Shown: positions 49,141 through 60,543 of the stretch, one piece after another
Position numbering within the stretch: position 1 is the first letter of the stretch
How the letters are laid out: each line of letters opens with the position of its first letter
NCBI RefSeq assembly: GCF_003576645.1
Contig: NC_044920.1
Location: 12,892,045 to 12,956,044 of the forward strand
Direction of reading: 5' to 3'
Origin: Ipomoea triloba
Taxonomy: Eukaryota > Streptophyta > Magnoliopsida > Solanales > Convolvulaceae
DNA: 64,000 nt
Notes under the pieces: model-generated
Database searches by the model: none
Told to the model about the DNA's origin: nothing
Seen by the model: only the letters and a program-made list of their open reading frames with translations
Position numbers and translations under genes: made by a program

Positions 49141-49969
49141 AAAACCCGCGACATATTTTTATTTTAAAAATATGTCGGGTTTTTTCTGAATGAACCTTTA
49201 TAAGTTTCAAGTAGGTGAGTTGGATTGGCGAATTTACTACATTCGCCACCTTCACTCCAACTTCCTTCCACCTAATGTGGACTTGAAACTATAATAATTA
49301 ATAAATAAAGGTCATAGATTACTGAAATAGTTGCGCACGTGAAGTATGTTGCAATACATTTCAGTAATCGTGACACTAAATACATGGTTGTTGTTTAAAG
49401 CTTTACTTTGCGTAGATACTCGCATCATTTAGGCATATATTATTTTTTTGTAATTTAAATGTTCGACTACATATGTATATACAACAAATGTAACAAGTGT
49501 ACCGTTCATATATGAATACAATATCGTTGTTATTTTGATTTATAGTGATGTCATATTTTGTAAAGTGTGTTTCTCGAAACACACATGTAAAACTTTAACA
49601 AAACGAAACAAAAAGAAAAAAAAAACAAACGGAAAAATGAAAAAAAAAATCACGTCACACACAAACATTAAATATATGTACATATACTCACACAAAACAT
49701 TATCGATTAACAAAAAAAAATTAGTCATGTCAGGGCAGCTTTTCTGCCAAATGGCAGAAAAGGTGCCATTTGCAAGCTCTTTGCAACAGCAAACAACAAG
49801 CTTGCAAATCTATACTCCATATTTATTTGGCCACCTCACCCAGCAAGTGGTTCACTTGCTGGGATGAGGCAAGCCTAATGGACTGACGTGACTGTCAGTC
49901 AGTCACGTCAGTCCTACACTCAAACTGACGTGACCAGCGGCTTCATTAAAGTATCCGATCACGTCAATT
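49141..49969. repeat. Train of consecutive short-loop hairpins
   Basis: In order: 49141-49182 (AAAACCCG..ACATATTTTTA, 3-base loop), 49204-49290 (imperfect, miRNA-precursor-like), 49317-49369 (GATTACTGAAAT arms), 49734-49767 (CTTTTCTGCCA, 2-base loop), 49768-49809 (ATTTGCAAGCT arms), 49834-49869 (CCAGCAAGTG, 3-base loop) and 49880-49914 (GGACTGACGTGACTG, 5-base loop). 49925-49969 reuses TGACGTGA/TCACGTCA. The stems are mostly unrelated in sequence. Confidence 0.85.
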
Positions 49970-50170
49970 ACCAATCGGATAACCCCCCACCCGCCCGCTG
50001 GATGTATAAACCAAGGGTACAAACAATTTATTATTGCAAACAACTATAAATATGATGTTGGACCATATGTTGGAATTAAAAAAAAATAGGTGTAAGTTTT
50101 GGACTCCAAAATATCAGTGTGGAAACAAATTGTTTTGGGGTAGTGGCATTCGTTGAGTGAACAATTTAGA

Positions 50171-50236
50171 AAAAATGAGCCGCAATTATTTACATCCCAG
50201 GTCGTTGGACTCAAGTTTACTGACAAGTTGTGGTTT
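50171..50236 (+). pseudogene. Coding fragment left of an LTR insertion, unknown protein
   Basis: ATG at 50174 (after an A-rich stretch) gives MSRNYLHPRSLDSSLLTSCG, then the LTR target site. If the two LTR copies (50237, 58987) belong to one insertion, the frame continues at 60305. The HP-x-x-LDxSLLT start also resembles N-termini of PMD proteins. Both readings are inference. Confidence 0.3.
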
Positions 50237-51551
50237 TGCGTAGGGTTGAGATGTCAAAAGATATTTATGTTAAAACGGAAAGTCAGTGACTCCCCGAGTG
50301 TCGGTCTCGAAGGAAGGACGTGGAGGTGTGTCAAGTGTTCGAGAGTTTACTTGATTGGGTCATGCATTGGATTCGAGTGTGGAGTTGAGTGGATTGTGAG
50401 TGAAAGGAGTTCATTTGGTTTGGTTTGAGTGCAAGAGAGTAGAGTAAAGTAAAAGATTTGTAAATATGTAAAATGGGTAGGGATTGGTTGGTGTTCATGT
50501 ATGTTGCATTGTAGTGTGACTAAGGTAATGGATCAGGGAATGCTAGGATGTTGTCTATTCAAGAGTGTGTTGTCTTAGTCCTTTTCCACCCTTGTGTACT
50601 AAGGTTTCTTGACTAAGGAGTGCCTACAAGCATCCAAAGCTCTAAGAGGAATTTTATCAAACACATAAGCTACACACTATCCTATTGTTCTTTTAAGAAG
50701 TCCATAGGAACTTTGATTGTGTAAAGCTTCAAATCCTAACTCTAATCAAAGACATGAAAGAGTCAAGAGCTCAATCTCTCATCTAGATTGGCCAGATCCA
50801 AACAAGATCTCATCAACACAACAATCAATAGACAAGAACAGATAATCCATCAACACAAACACATAGATCCAAGATATAGAAATAAGATCATCACACTAAC
50901 AACATTCAATCACACAATCCAAATCCCTAGATTAAACTAGCCACTCATGATATGAAATTCAACACAAAAGCTAATTTAATCCAAGCACAAGATAACTAAA
51001 ATTATAGAAATGAAATAGAAATCACCTAAAGAGAAGAAGATCTTCAATCCAAGCTTGTTGTCTTGCTACAATGGAGATTGATCTAATCTAAAAAAACTAA
51101 GAAAAATGGAGAAAGTTCTCCAAAAGAAAAACTAAGAAAGGGAAAACTAAATTTCTGGGATCCTCCTCTGAAAATTCATCAAAGGGGTTTAAATAGTCTC
51201 CGAAATGGCAACCCTAGTAAAAATTCGCGCAGCACCGTCTCCACGCCATCTAGACACGTGTGAGTTGCGTGGGAGCTTACTGGATTATTTCCACGCACGC
51301 TCACACGCGTGTGGCCATCCAGTTTGGTCCTCCAGGGCTCCGTTCTTGCCTGGTTCGTTCTTTGAGCTCAACTTTTGCTCCTATTTGCTCCCGGGGCTCC
51401 TGCTTTACCTCCTTTAGGCTAAAAGTAGCTTCTGTGTGTCGGTTAGTGATTTTCAAGCATTTATGAGCATAATTCACCATGTAAGAATGCTATAAACGTG
51501 ATAAAATACCCTAATATGTGCTTGATTTAAGGGTATCTCGGAGGCTTATCA
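50237..51551 (-). mobile_element. Athila/Tat-like LTR copy A (1315 bp) with PPT and a little interior
   Basis: Begins TGCGTAGGG and ends CTTATCA on the plus strand. Immediately right of it is AATTTTCCACACTTTG then CTTGTCCTCAAGC, the PPT region in minus orientation. About 90 bp of interior remain before hAT sequence. It shares GACTCCCCGAGTGTCG with the 9656-16206 LTRs. Left flank GGTTT. Confidence 0.85.
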
Positions 51552-51663
51552 AATTTTCCACACTTTGTTTCTTGCTTGTCCTCAAGCAAGACATTTTTAC
51601 TCTCTAAGCATATAAGTCTCCGAGATACTTTTCTTCTGTAAAACAATGCTTTCGGCTCTCAAA

Positions 51664-54261
51664 TCTCAATCATCCATTAGTTCAATCCCTTGCCCTTCAC
51701 CACCAACATTATGATCATCACTTCCAATGCCCTCAATATCTTCATCATCATTTGGGAAAGAATCTTGTTCTTCCACTTCGTCCCTCAAACCTCCCCATGA
51801 TGAAGTATTGCGACGTCGAGAGTATTGAATAGGTGCACTCGTGCCTTCACCTACATGAGCTCTTGTAGGAAGATTGCTTCCCTCAAAATTGGATGAAGCA
51901 CCCAATACTTCATCAACAGGACTCCAAGTAAGGTCTTCACCCACATGAACATTATCATTTTTACCATTCACCCATTCATTATTCCATTGGAAATCTTCAA
52001 GAATTAATGGGTTGAAGTTGGTTCCTTCTTCATGCCGCTTTTGAAACCGCCTAGCAATCTTCCGGTTATATTTCACATAAACCAAATCATTCAACCGTTT
52101 ATGTTCTAGTCAGTTTCTTTTCTTTGTATGAATCTAAATCATAGAAAATAAAAACTAATTAGTGTTTTACTTACAAAAAACTAACACTATTAGTTAGTAA
52201 GTAGTAACTACTAAGTACTAACTAGTACTTACGAATTCAAATGTGCTACAGTTACGCTAACAGTCGGCAGATGAACAACAAAGGAAAATAATCCGCATTG
52301 CTAATTTTTGGAGTTGAAAATGATGACATCCAAAAGCCTTCCACCAATCAACTAAAATAGTAATAAATATCATACTAAGTTAGTTTATCAAACCTCAAAA
52401 GTATAAAAGTAGTTGTAATTTAAATAAAATACGTATGAGGAGCTTTGGTCTTGCGTTGTGCAATGGCTAATTGCTTTCTAAAAGTTTCTCGCAATCCATC
52501 ATATTCATCAACTTCATCACTTATTTTGATTTGTGTTTCTTGATCTGGAACCATCTTCTCAAGCACATCATTAAAGCAAACTCGTTGCTTACAAGCACTT
52601 TCAAGATCATTGTCTTTCAAATCAAAATAATGAGAAGGATTTAAGAACAATGCTGCTCCATATAACTTAACCTCCATTTGAGCTTGCCAACGCCCTTATA
52701 CAATATCCATCAACTTTGACAATATCCTCGGCTGGCTTGCAAATGCTTCATTCAATTTCTTCTTTGCAATCTCCATAGCCATGGCCACCTCGGCCATCGC
52801 TGGGATCTCATCAGCATCAACAATTCTCAACATAACAAGAATGGGTTGAGATGCCTTGATGCAATCTTCCACCCCTGTCCAGAATCGTGTAGAAAACACC
52901 GAATCATATACTTTCTTTCCAGCTTCTGTGTTTGCTAGTTTAGAAGTACTCCAATGATCACTAACAAACAAACTTTTTAAAGCTTTCTGCTACTTGTATA
53001 AGCTTTGCAAGGTAAGGAATGATGTGGCAAACCTTGTGACTCCAGGCCTCACAAGATCTTTGCCACCCGTGAACTCCCTCATAGCACTAAGAATCCTTCC
53101 GTGCCTATAAATGAACGTAGTGGTCCGCCTAGCACTTTCAATCTTTTGCTTGAACTCGGGCAACTTGCCAATATCTTCCAACATGAGGTCTAAGCAATGT
53201 GATGCACAGGAAGTCCAAAACAAGGAAGGTATCTTTTCTTCCAACAACCTACCCGCTGCCTTATAATTAGCCCCATTGTCTGTTACGAGTTGAACAACAT
53301 TTTCTTTTCCTATTTCTTGAATCTTTCCCTTAAGCAACCTAGCCAACATGGCAGCATCATGGGATTCGCCCGATGCATCAACAGACTCTAAGAAAAAAGT
53401 CCCCTCCGGACTATTGATAAGGAAGTTTATCAGGTGTCTATTTCTTCTGTCAGTCCATCCATCTGACATCAACGTACACTCATATCGCTTCCAAGCAACC
53501 TTATGTTTTTCTAACAACAAGTCTATTTCTTTTTTTGCTCTCTCTAGGAGTTTGACCCGCACATCATGATAGCTAGGAGGTCTCCACCCTGTACCTATTT
53601 GTGCAACAGACTCTAGCATAACCTCAAAACTCCTAGCAGTTATAGTATTAAATGGAATGCCACAGTCATAGAAGTAATATGCAACATGCATTGCTACTCT
53701 GTCCTTCTCCTCTTTACTTTTTGTACATTCTTCAAGGGTTTTTTGATAACTCTTGCTATGCCTTTCATCCACAATTTCTTCAGGGGTTTTTCTAACCATT
53801 GCAGCAATTGATTTTGATGGCGGTTGTGAAAACCTCAAAGCTGCTTGCTTTCTTTTGCTACTAGTCCCCGAACTAAGATGACTAACAGAGTTGTGGGATG
53901 ATGGTTGTGTTCCTTCCAATGACACATCTTGTGGACCTTCATCCCCATCATTGGCATCATCATTATCAACCAAAGTGAACGGCTTGTTCCTTGAATTCTT
54001 CAATATATAATCCCGCATTTCTTTCATTATTTTTGTTGTTGTATTTCGACATGCAACAACATCTCCATAACCCTTGGCTAAGTGTTGTTTTAATCTCTTA
54101 ATCCCTTGGGTTATTTCTCTTCCACACAAATTGCATTGGATCAAATCTTTTCTACTCAAATCCGGCCAAAACCCATACTTCCACCCTGGATCTTTAGAAT
54201 TAGCCTTTCGTTTAGGATCCTTCGATGAATCATAAGTAATTTCAGTACTTTCGTTGCCCAT
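51664..54261 (-). pseudogene. hAT-family transposase (BED, DUF659, hAT_C), decayed
   Basis: DNA transposase on the minus strand, ATG at 54261 (MGNESTEITYDSSKDPKRKA). BED-type finger CNLCGREITQGIKRLKQHLA, then DUF659 (TARSFEVMLESVAQIGTGWR, CTLMSDGWTDRRNRHLINFL, VQLVTDNGANYKAAGRLLEE, FWTSCASHCLDLMLEDIGKL). The C-terminal dimerisation region includes VDWWKAFGCHHFQLQKLAMR at about 52350-52290 and NDLVYVKYNRKIARR. In-frame stops occur near 52987 (after SLYK) and 52693 (after KLMDIV), with another after SSADC near 52260. Separate exons and stops make it a pseudogene. Confidence 0.9.
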
Positions 54262-55018
54262 ATTCTGTCAAAAACAACATAAATAAACTCCTAAATATAC
54301 ACATTAACAATTTAACAGTGAAGTATTTAACACTGTTGCCAACTGCTCAACAGTGAAGTATTTAACATAAAAAAAATAATGCCTGAGGAATAAAAGAATA
54401 AAAACGTGGCAACAGCAAAGGAATAAAACAAGAGAACCACAATAACGTGGCAGGCAGCATTCGGAAAGTAGAAAAAAAAAACCAAAAAGATAGCAGAGGA
54501 GAGCAGGAGAGCAGCAGGCTGCATTCAGAAAAAAGAAAAAAAACAAAGAAGGAAGAAGGAAGAAGAAAGAAGAAAGAAGAAAGAAGAAGAAAGCAAGAAA
54601 CAAAGAGGGAAGCAGTAGGCACTCGGTAGAAAAAGAGAAAGAAAGAAGAAAGAAAGAAGAAGGAATACCGTGCGTAGTCGTCAGCTGCTCGGCGGTGGTC
54701 GTCGGGCGAGTGTAGCAATAGCAGCAAGGCAGCAGTCGACAGTGAAGTGAGGTGTAGAAATGAAGAGTTGGGCGTATGTTTCGTGTTTTAGGGTTAGAAA
54801 TTCCAAATTTTTTTTAATACAAAACCCGGGTCGACCCGGGTAAAACCCAGGTCGACACCGGGTTAGGCGTCACTGGGCGTCGCCTGGACGACTAGGCGAT
54901 GCCTAGTCGACGCCCGAGCTCGCCTCGCCAATTTTAGGCGATGTGAGCCAAGTAGGCGGTTAGGCTGGACCGCCCAGACGCCTAGGCGTCGCCTAGGAGA
55001 CGCCTTAACAACATTGCG
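54262..55018. other. 5' flank and GC-rich terminal region of the hAT element
   Basis: 54430-54670 is GA-rich low-complexity sequence. 54830-55013 is a GC-rich block of GGCGTCGCCTAGGCG-type palindromic motifs ending CGCCTTAACAAC, a style common at hAT ends in plants. The opposite end was not found, probably lost where LTR copy A abuts. The short ORFs are by-products. Confidence 0.5.
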
Positions 55019-56073
55019 ATGTATGTTGAGTACGATTATAATCTCTACAAATTAGATGGGCGTACTAGGAATGAAGATTGGGATGTTTTCCACCATGCAT
55101 ATGTTCCACTGTGGGAAGACCGAGGGCAGTACGTTGTTCCATTTGGGCCACATGCACTGTTAGGCCCATACGTAAGTCTCACGTATGAACATTAGTTTTA
55201 CAGGGTTGGACGACGCTTAATTGGGAATCCGGATCATCGTCAAGCAGAAGGGTATTTGCAAACATCGCCATCATTCATTGCAACGGTTTACCTCCGAACT
55301 TATAGTACTCATTGAAATTAATTAAGTTATATGTTATGTGTTTATTGCTTGATTCGTTTTATCGGAACTGAAATTTTGAATTTAGGTGGAAGCGCTGCGG
55401 CATATTAATATTCACGGCGAAATTGTTGTTGAGCACGGTCAAAATAACAGCTTTACAAATGTAATGCAACAAATCTCTAGGGACGAACTTGTTAGGCTTA
55501 ACTACGGTTACGTTCTTGAATTACCAAGGAATAACGACGAATTTATGTATGAGCCTATTCATCAAGTTCGTGTCGCAGATCGCCGGCGTGATGGAGGCAG
55601 ACGTGGGCATTCAGCTCAAGGTGGCCGGAGACGTGAATTTTTCACAGTTTAACCTAAATGATGAGGTACCCATTGAGCCATATGATGATCCACCTAATGC
55701 TCCACTTCTGAACCAAGATGACTTTGAGAGGGAAAATGAAATGGGAGATATTAGTCAACAAGATGTGATGCAGCAAGTGATGTCACGTTCACCGTTTATT
55801 ACCCCATATGTCAACCAATTACATGTGTATGAGGAGGGTTCATCATCGCAAATACCGCCACACGCCGGACGTCCAATTCGTACCCCTTCGAATCATATGA
55901 CAAACGATCCATTTCAACATCTTATTCAAAATTACATCACCGAGGAGGATACAACAATTAACAAATCTCAAGTCGTAAATCCTACGCAACCCCAAGGTGC
56001 AAAAGGTGACATAATTTATCAGCGTCGTCGTCCAGTTCGTAATAGAAGACGACCCCCTTGTGGGACTGAATAA
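55019..56073 (+). pseudogene. Plant mobile domain (PMD, MAIN-like) C-terminal gene fragment
   Basis: The first part reads MYVEYDYNLYKLDGRTRNED, HAYVPLWEDRGQYVVPFG, then after a TAG at a tryptophan position FYRVGRRLIGNPDHRQAEGY. A second exon from 55386 gives VEALRHINIHGEIVVEHGQN and ISRDELVRLNYGYVLELPRN. A one-base excess in a T-run near 55635 shifts into VPIEPYDDPPNAPLLNQDDF, ending in a basic RRRPVRNRRRPPCGTE. Layout (W-E-x-R, WYYRV-like block, basic tail) matches PMD proteins, which exist as host genes and as cargo or partners of Mutator-like elements (family knowledge). The N-terminal two thirds are absent. Confidence 0.65.
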
Positions 56074-56317
56074 TTTGTTGCGCATATTAGTTGTTGATTT
56101 TAAATAAAAAACTGGGTTGTTATTATTTATGTTGTCTTGTTTGTTGTTAATATATTTCGTTGCTTTGTTCTTAATCTATTTCGTTGGTTTATTATACGTT
56201 TTGTGTGACTCCGTGTTAATTTTAATTTGATAGATTTCAGGTTTCATAAAACAAATACATAAATAAAATTGAACTGATAAATACAAATAAAACTTATATT
56301 TATATGGATCTAACACT

Positions 56318-56490
56318 CACATGGGCTGTCAGCCGAAGTCCCACTGTGTTGACAGCCCATTGTCAGCCACATGGGCTTTCACCACCTGACAGCCCATGTG
56401 GCCAAGTCACTACATCGGCTGTTAGCCAATGTGGCTGTCAGCCGATGTCCCACCAAGGGCTGTCAACAATGGTTGACAGCCCATTTGTAA
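56318..56490. repeat. GC-rich hairpin array 2 (GGGCTGTCAGC type)
   Basis: CATGGGCTGTCAGCCGA, TTGACAGCCCATTG, GACAGCCCATGTGG and related units in both orientations. Lies between the PMD fragment and the next TATA box. Confidence 0.85.
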
Positions 56491-56585
56491 ATGTTACTCC
56501 AATTCAAGTACTCCTTGGTGGGAGTATTTGTTAAATAAATTTTTTGTTCTGCTTTGTCCGCTTTGTCCGTATATAAGATATTCAC

Positions 56586-56641
56586 TATAAAAAGGTCATT
56601 CCATATCACATGTCAAAACATAATATTTGCAAAATAGTATG
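56586..56641 (+). promoter_or_regulatory. Candidate promoter after array 2
   Basis: TATAAAAAG at 56586-56594, with an ATG at 56639 opening a short hydrophobic ORF (MEIFIYAFFELVLLAFYHMV). About 130 bases later another frame reads EMLNEFQLKPTNPR. Suggests a small decayed gene. Confidence 0.4.
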
Positions 56642-56779
56642 GAGATTTTTATTTATGCCTTTTTTGAGTTGGTTCTTCTTGCATTTTATCATATGGTATC
56701 TTTAGTCCCCATAATTTTTTCGTTGAAAATTTTGAAGATCATATCATCGCGGTATGGAAGTGAAGGAAATGTTAAATGA

Positions 56780-57515
56780 ATTTCAGTTAAAACCCACGAA
56801 TCCTCGACAAACCCAAGAGACGGAAGTGCGTAATCATCGCCAATAACAACTGGCCATGATTGCGTCGGAGGGTATTCCTTGTACACGGACTTCTCCGATC
56901 GGGAAACCGTAACGGCCGAGAGGCCAAGAAGTTGTTGGTGGCAAGCCCTTGGGTTGTAGCTCCGCCCCTTTTCAAAGGGCTCTAATCACGGCATGTGCTT
57001 CTTTCTTCACTAAATTGTATATTTTTTCACGGATTAATGGTAAACTAGATATTCTGCGGAAAAGGTGACGTATTTGTATATGTATGCGTCACCTTTGTTA
57101 CATATGTAATTTTCGAAAAATGAAATGATAAAGTCTACATATGTATTAAATAATTTACCCGTATCAATGCGTAATCCACGATAAATTTATCTGCTTTTCG
57201 TTTTTGACCGGTGATGTTTGTCCTAAATTTGACGAGACCCGTCAGTAATTACAAATCGCCGCCGTCGACGTCACTAGGCCTGACGCGGCGCGTCGCGTCA
57301 AATGCACCAGAGAACGCGCCTCCCACCTTTCTTCGCAAATTGGCTGGTGTCAAATAATACTTCTTATGAAAGAAATAACCCATTACGCAAATATCACACT
57401 TTGCTTGTATTTCTTTGAAGGTGTTTGATAAACCAATATGTCAGGTAATATTACTAATTTGTTGTTGTTTAAACATTATGGCTATTTTGTTTAACACCAA
57501 GTAATGCATTACAAT
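56780..57515. other. Region between the short ORF and the transposase
   Basis: Plus-strand reading with stops includes GGYSLYTDFSDRETV. The phrase SLYTDFS recurs in the B3 gene (61190). 57240-57320 is a GC-rich palindromic island (GACGCGGCGCGTCGCGTC). No intact gene. Confidence 0.4.
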
Positions 57516-58986
57516 ATGGGCTTTGTAGGTGACGAAATCGTAGTTCTCATATGCGCTACGCCGCCTAATGTTGGGAGCAACAAAATTGATTTTAATATTC
57601 CTCCGCAAAATGCACTCTTTGTTACAAGCGGATGGTCGTTTGAGGAACTGAAGAATAGGATAAAAAAACACTCCTAATGTTGGTGAGGGTGGAGATATTT
57701 TGATGTGGGGAAAATATCAACCAAATTCAACACAAAATAGAGATTGTATTTTCCCTTTTCCAATCACCAACGATCAAAGTTGGTCATTTTTTATAAATGC
57801 AATGTCCACATTTGGCCCATTAGTGATTGCAATTTCGTTAAATTGCAATAGAATTGAAGGTAGTAGGACATTTGGCCACATTCCCGTTTCATTCGAACAA
57901 CAAAGAGGTGAGTATGGTGGTCCATCTCGACACAGACGGAATGTAGAGCCGATGCCGATAGAGGAACAAATAGGAGACCCAAATTTGGATGATGCATATG
58001 ATTTTTGGTTACGAAGCGATGATTCTGAAGAGTATGTCCCTTCCGATGATTCGGGAGAATATGTCCATTCACATGATTCGGAAGAATATGTCCCACATGT
58101 TCAAGATAATATGTCAATGCGGCAAATGCTCCACGCGCAAGTCGAGGTGCAACCCGATAATGCGTCATGGTACGATGATGTTGAACATTCCGGGCAACCT
58201 TCTCAGTATGGGAGTTCGCTCTTGCAAATTGGAGCTGTGTACGAAAGTTACAAGAAATTAAAAAAATTGGTAACACAGCACAATCTTGCCATTTATAGGC
58301 AATTCACGACGCTATATAAGAATCCAATGTATTGGAAGGCAACGTGTTTGCATTCCCAACACTGTCCGTGGATGATTATGGCTACGCTGGTTGACAATTG
58401 CGGGCCACAATGGGTAATTAAAAAGTTTGTTGACGATCACAAATGTCGAGTGGATTACACCCGAGGTGGCGTCGATTACATCCTTACAAGCAGAGTCATT
58501 ACGGATTTCATATTGCCAAAAATTGAAGCTGACCCGCAGTACAAGATAAAATATGTACAACAAGATGTCAATGCAAAATGGGGTGTTAACGTGGACTACA
58601 AGAAGGCTTGGTATGCAAGGGTGAGAGCTCTCGAAACGCTACATGGGAAGTGGGATGAGTCGTACAACCTATTGCCTAAGACATTATTTGCTATACAACA
58701 AACAAATCCCGGGACTATTGTTGATATTGTCGGTAGCCCGACGAATACTCCGGATGAGTTCCATTTTAAGTATGCGTTTTGGGCATTCAAGGCCGCAATT
58801 GACGGGTTCAAGTACTGTTTGCCGGTCCTTACAATTGATGGAACTCATCTATATGGGAAGTATAAAGGGAACCTTTTGTTAGCGGTATCGATGAATGCCA
58901 ACAGGGAAATAAACGGTAGGAAACTACTATATGCGGTTGTAGAACACACAACACCAAATCAATATATTTGTTTTTGAAGAAACACT
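57516..58986 (+). pseudogene. MuDR-type transposase, N-terminal part, interrupted by an LTR
   Basis: ATG at 57516 (MGFVGDEIVVLICATPPNVG) opens an N-terminal region followed by a frameshift near 57672. The main frame then runs from MWGKYQPNSTQNRDCIFPFP to 58977. It has the acidic linker, the MuDR DNA-binding domain (YESYKKLKKLVTQHNLAIYR, CLHSQHCPWMIMA, VDDHKCRVDY), ISRVITDF-like SRVITDFILPKIEADPQ, and the start of the MULE catalytic domain, LTIDGTHLYGKYKGNLLLAV with the first catalytic Asp. Frame-shifted FLKKHLRA precedes the LTR at 58987. The remaining catalytic residues are missing. Likely the element's own transposase, now dead. Confidence 0.88.
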
Positions 58987-60304
58987 TGCGTGCATAGGAT
59001 GAACTGTCAAAAGATATTTATATGTTAAAACGGAAAGTCTGTGACTCCCCGAGTGTCGGTCTCGAAGAAGGGACGTGGAGGTGTGTCAAGCGTTCGGGAG
59101 TTTACTTGATTGGATCATGCATAGGATTCGAGTGTGGTGAAGGGTGGATTTGTGAGTGAGAGTAGTTCATTTGGTTGGTTTGAGTGCAAGAGAGTAGTAA
59201 AGTAAAAGTGATTTTGTGAATATGTAAAACGGGTAGGGATTGGATAGTGTTCATGAATATTGCATAGTGGAGTGTCTAAGGTCAAGGATTAGGATTGCTA
59301 GGATATTGTCTATTCAAGAGTGTGTTGTCTTAGTCCTTTTCCACCTTGTGTACTAAGGCTTCTTTGACTTAGGAGTGCCTTCAAGCATCCAAAGTTCTAA
59401 GAGGAATTTCATCAAACACTTTATCTACACACTATCCTACTATTTTTAAGAAGTCCATAGGAACTATGATTGTGTCAAGCTTCAAATCCTAACTCTAATC
59501 AAAGACATGAAAGAGTCAAGAGCTCAATCTCTCATCTAGATTGGCCAAATCCAAACAAGATCTCATCAAAACAACAATCAATAGACAAGAATAGATAATC
59601 CATCAACACAAACTCATAGATCCAAGATATAGAGATAAGATCATCACACAAACAATATTCAATCACACAATCCAAATCCCTAGACTAAACTAGCTACTCA
59701 TAATATGAAATGCAAGCAAAAGCTAATTTAATCCAAGAACAAGATAGCTAAAATTATAGAAATGAAATAGAGATCACCTAGAGAGAAGAAGATCTTCAAT
59801 CCAAGCTTGTTGTCTTGCTACAATGGAGATTTATCTAATCTAAAAAGCTAAGAAAAATGGAGAAAGTTCTCCAAAAGAAAAAACTAAGAAAAAGAAAACT
59901 AAATTTCTGGGAACCTCCTCTGAAAATTCATCAAAGGGGTTTAAATAGTCTCCGAAATGACAACCCTAGCTGAAATTCGCGCATCACCGTCTCCACGCCT
60001 CTCACACGCGTGTGAGCGTGCGTGGGAAGCTTCTGGAAAGTTTTCACGCCTGCTCACACGCGTGTGGCCTTCCAGTTTGGTCCTTCGGGGCTCCGCTCTT
60101 GCCTGGTTTGCTCTTTAAGCTCAACTTTTGGTCCTATTTGCTCCTGGGACTCCTGTTTTACTTCTTTTAAGCTAAAAGTAGCTTCTGTGCATCAGTTAGT
60201 GATTTTCAAGCATTTATGAACATTATTTACCAAGTAAGGATGCTATAGACGCGATAAAACACCCTAAAATGTGCCTGAAATAAGGGTATATCGGAGTCTT
60301 ATCA
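58987..60304 (-). mobile_element. Athila/Tat-like LTR copy B (1318 bp)
   Basis: Direct repeat of 50237-51551 with small indels. Starts TGCGTGCATAGG, ends CTTATCA. Contains CTCACACGCGTGTGAG at 60001-60016. No PBS or PPT beside it: transposase sequence abuts its left edge. Right flank GTTTT compares with GGTTT left of copy A. Confidence 0.85.
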
Positions 60305-60457
60305 GTTTTGCACCTCGGTCATGGCTTAAGTATATGAACATGTTAGGAGTCAATGCACCGCATCCTATGGCTTTTCAAAATATTCAAGATGCTGAACGCT
60401 ATGCCAACGAAATTGTACGGCGCGGCCTAGAAATGCTTAGCATTCCTTCACGTAAGT
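60305..60457 (+). pseudogene. Exon of an unrecognised protein, right of LTR copy B
   Basis: Reads FAPRSWLKYMNMLGVNAPHP and DAERYANEIVRRGLEMLSIP, then a strong donor GTAAGTG at 60454. It would join in frame with 50174-50236 if the LTR pair is one insertion. It may be the 5' end of the B3 gene, but its phase does not match the next exon cleanly. Confidence 0.4.
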
Positions 60458-60543
60458 GATTATATCTATTTGTATATATTACTTTTATATACATAGGTGT
60501 GCCGTTTCTTTTTCGGTTTTTTTTTTAAAATTTTTTTTCATAG

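Noticed and set aside
54430..54727. Phe/Ser-rich and charged ORFs around 54304-54727
   Set aside because: GA/CT low-complexity sequence upstream of the hAT transposase; no domain.
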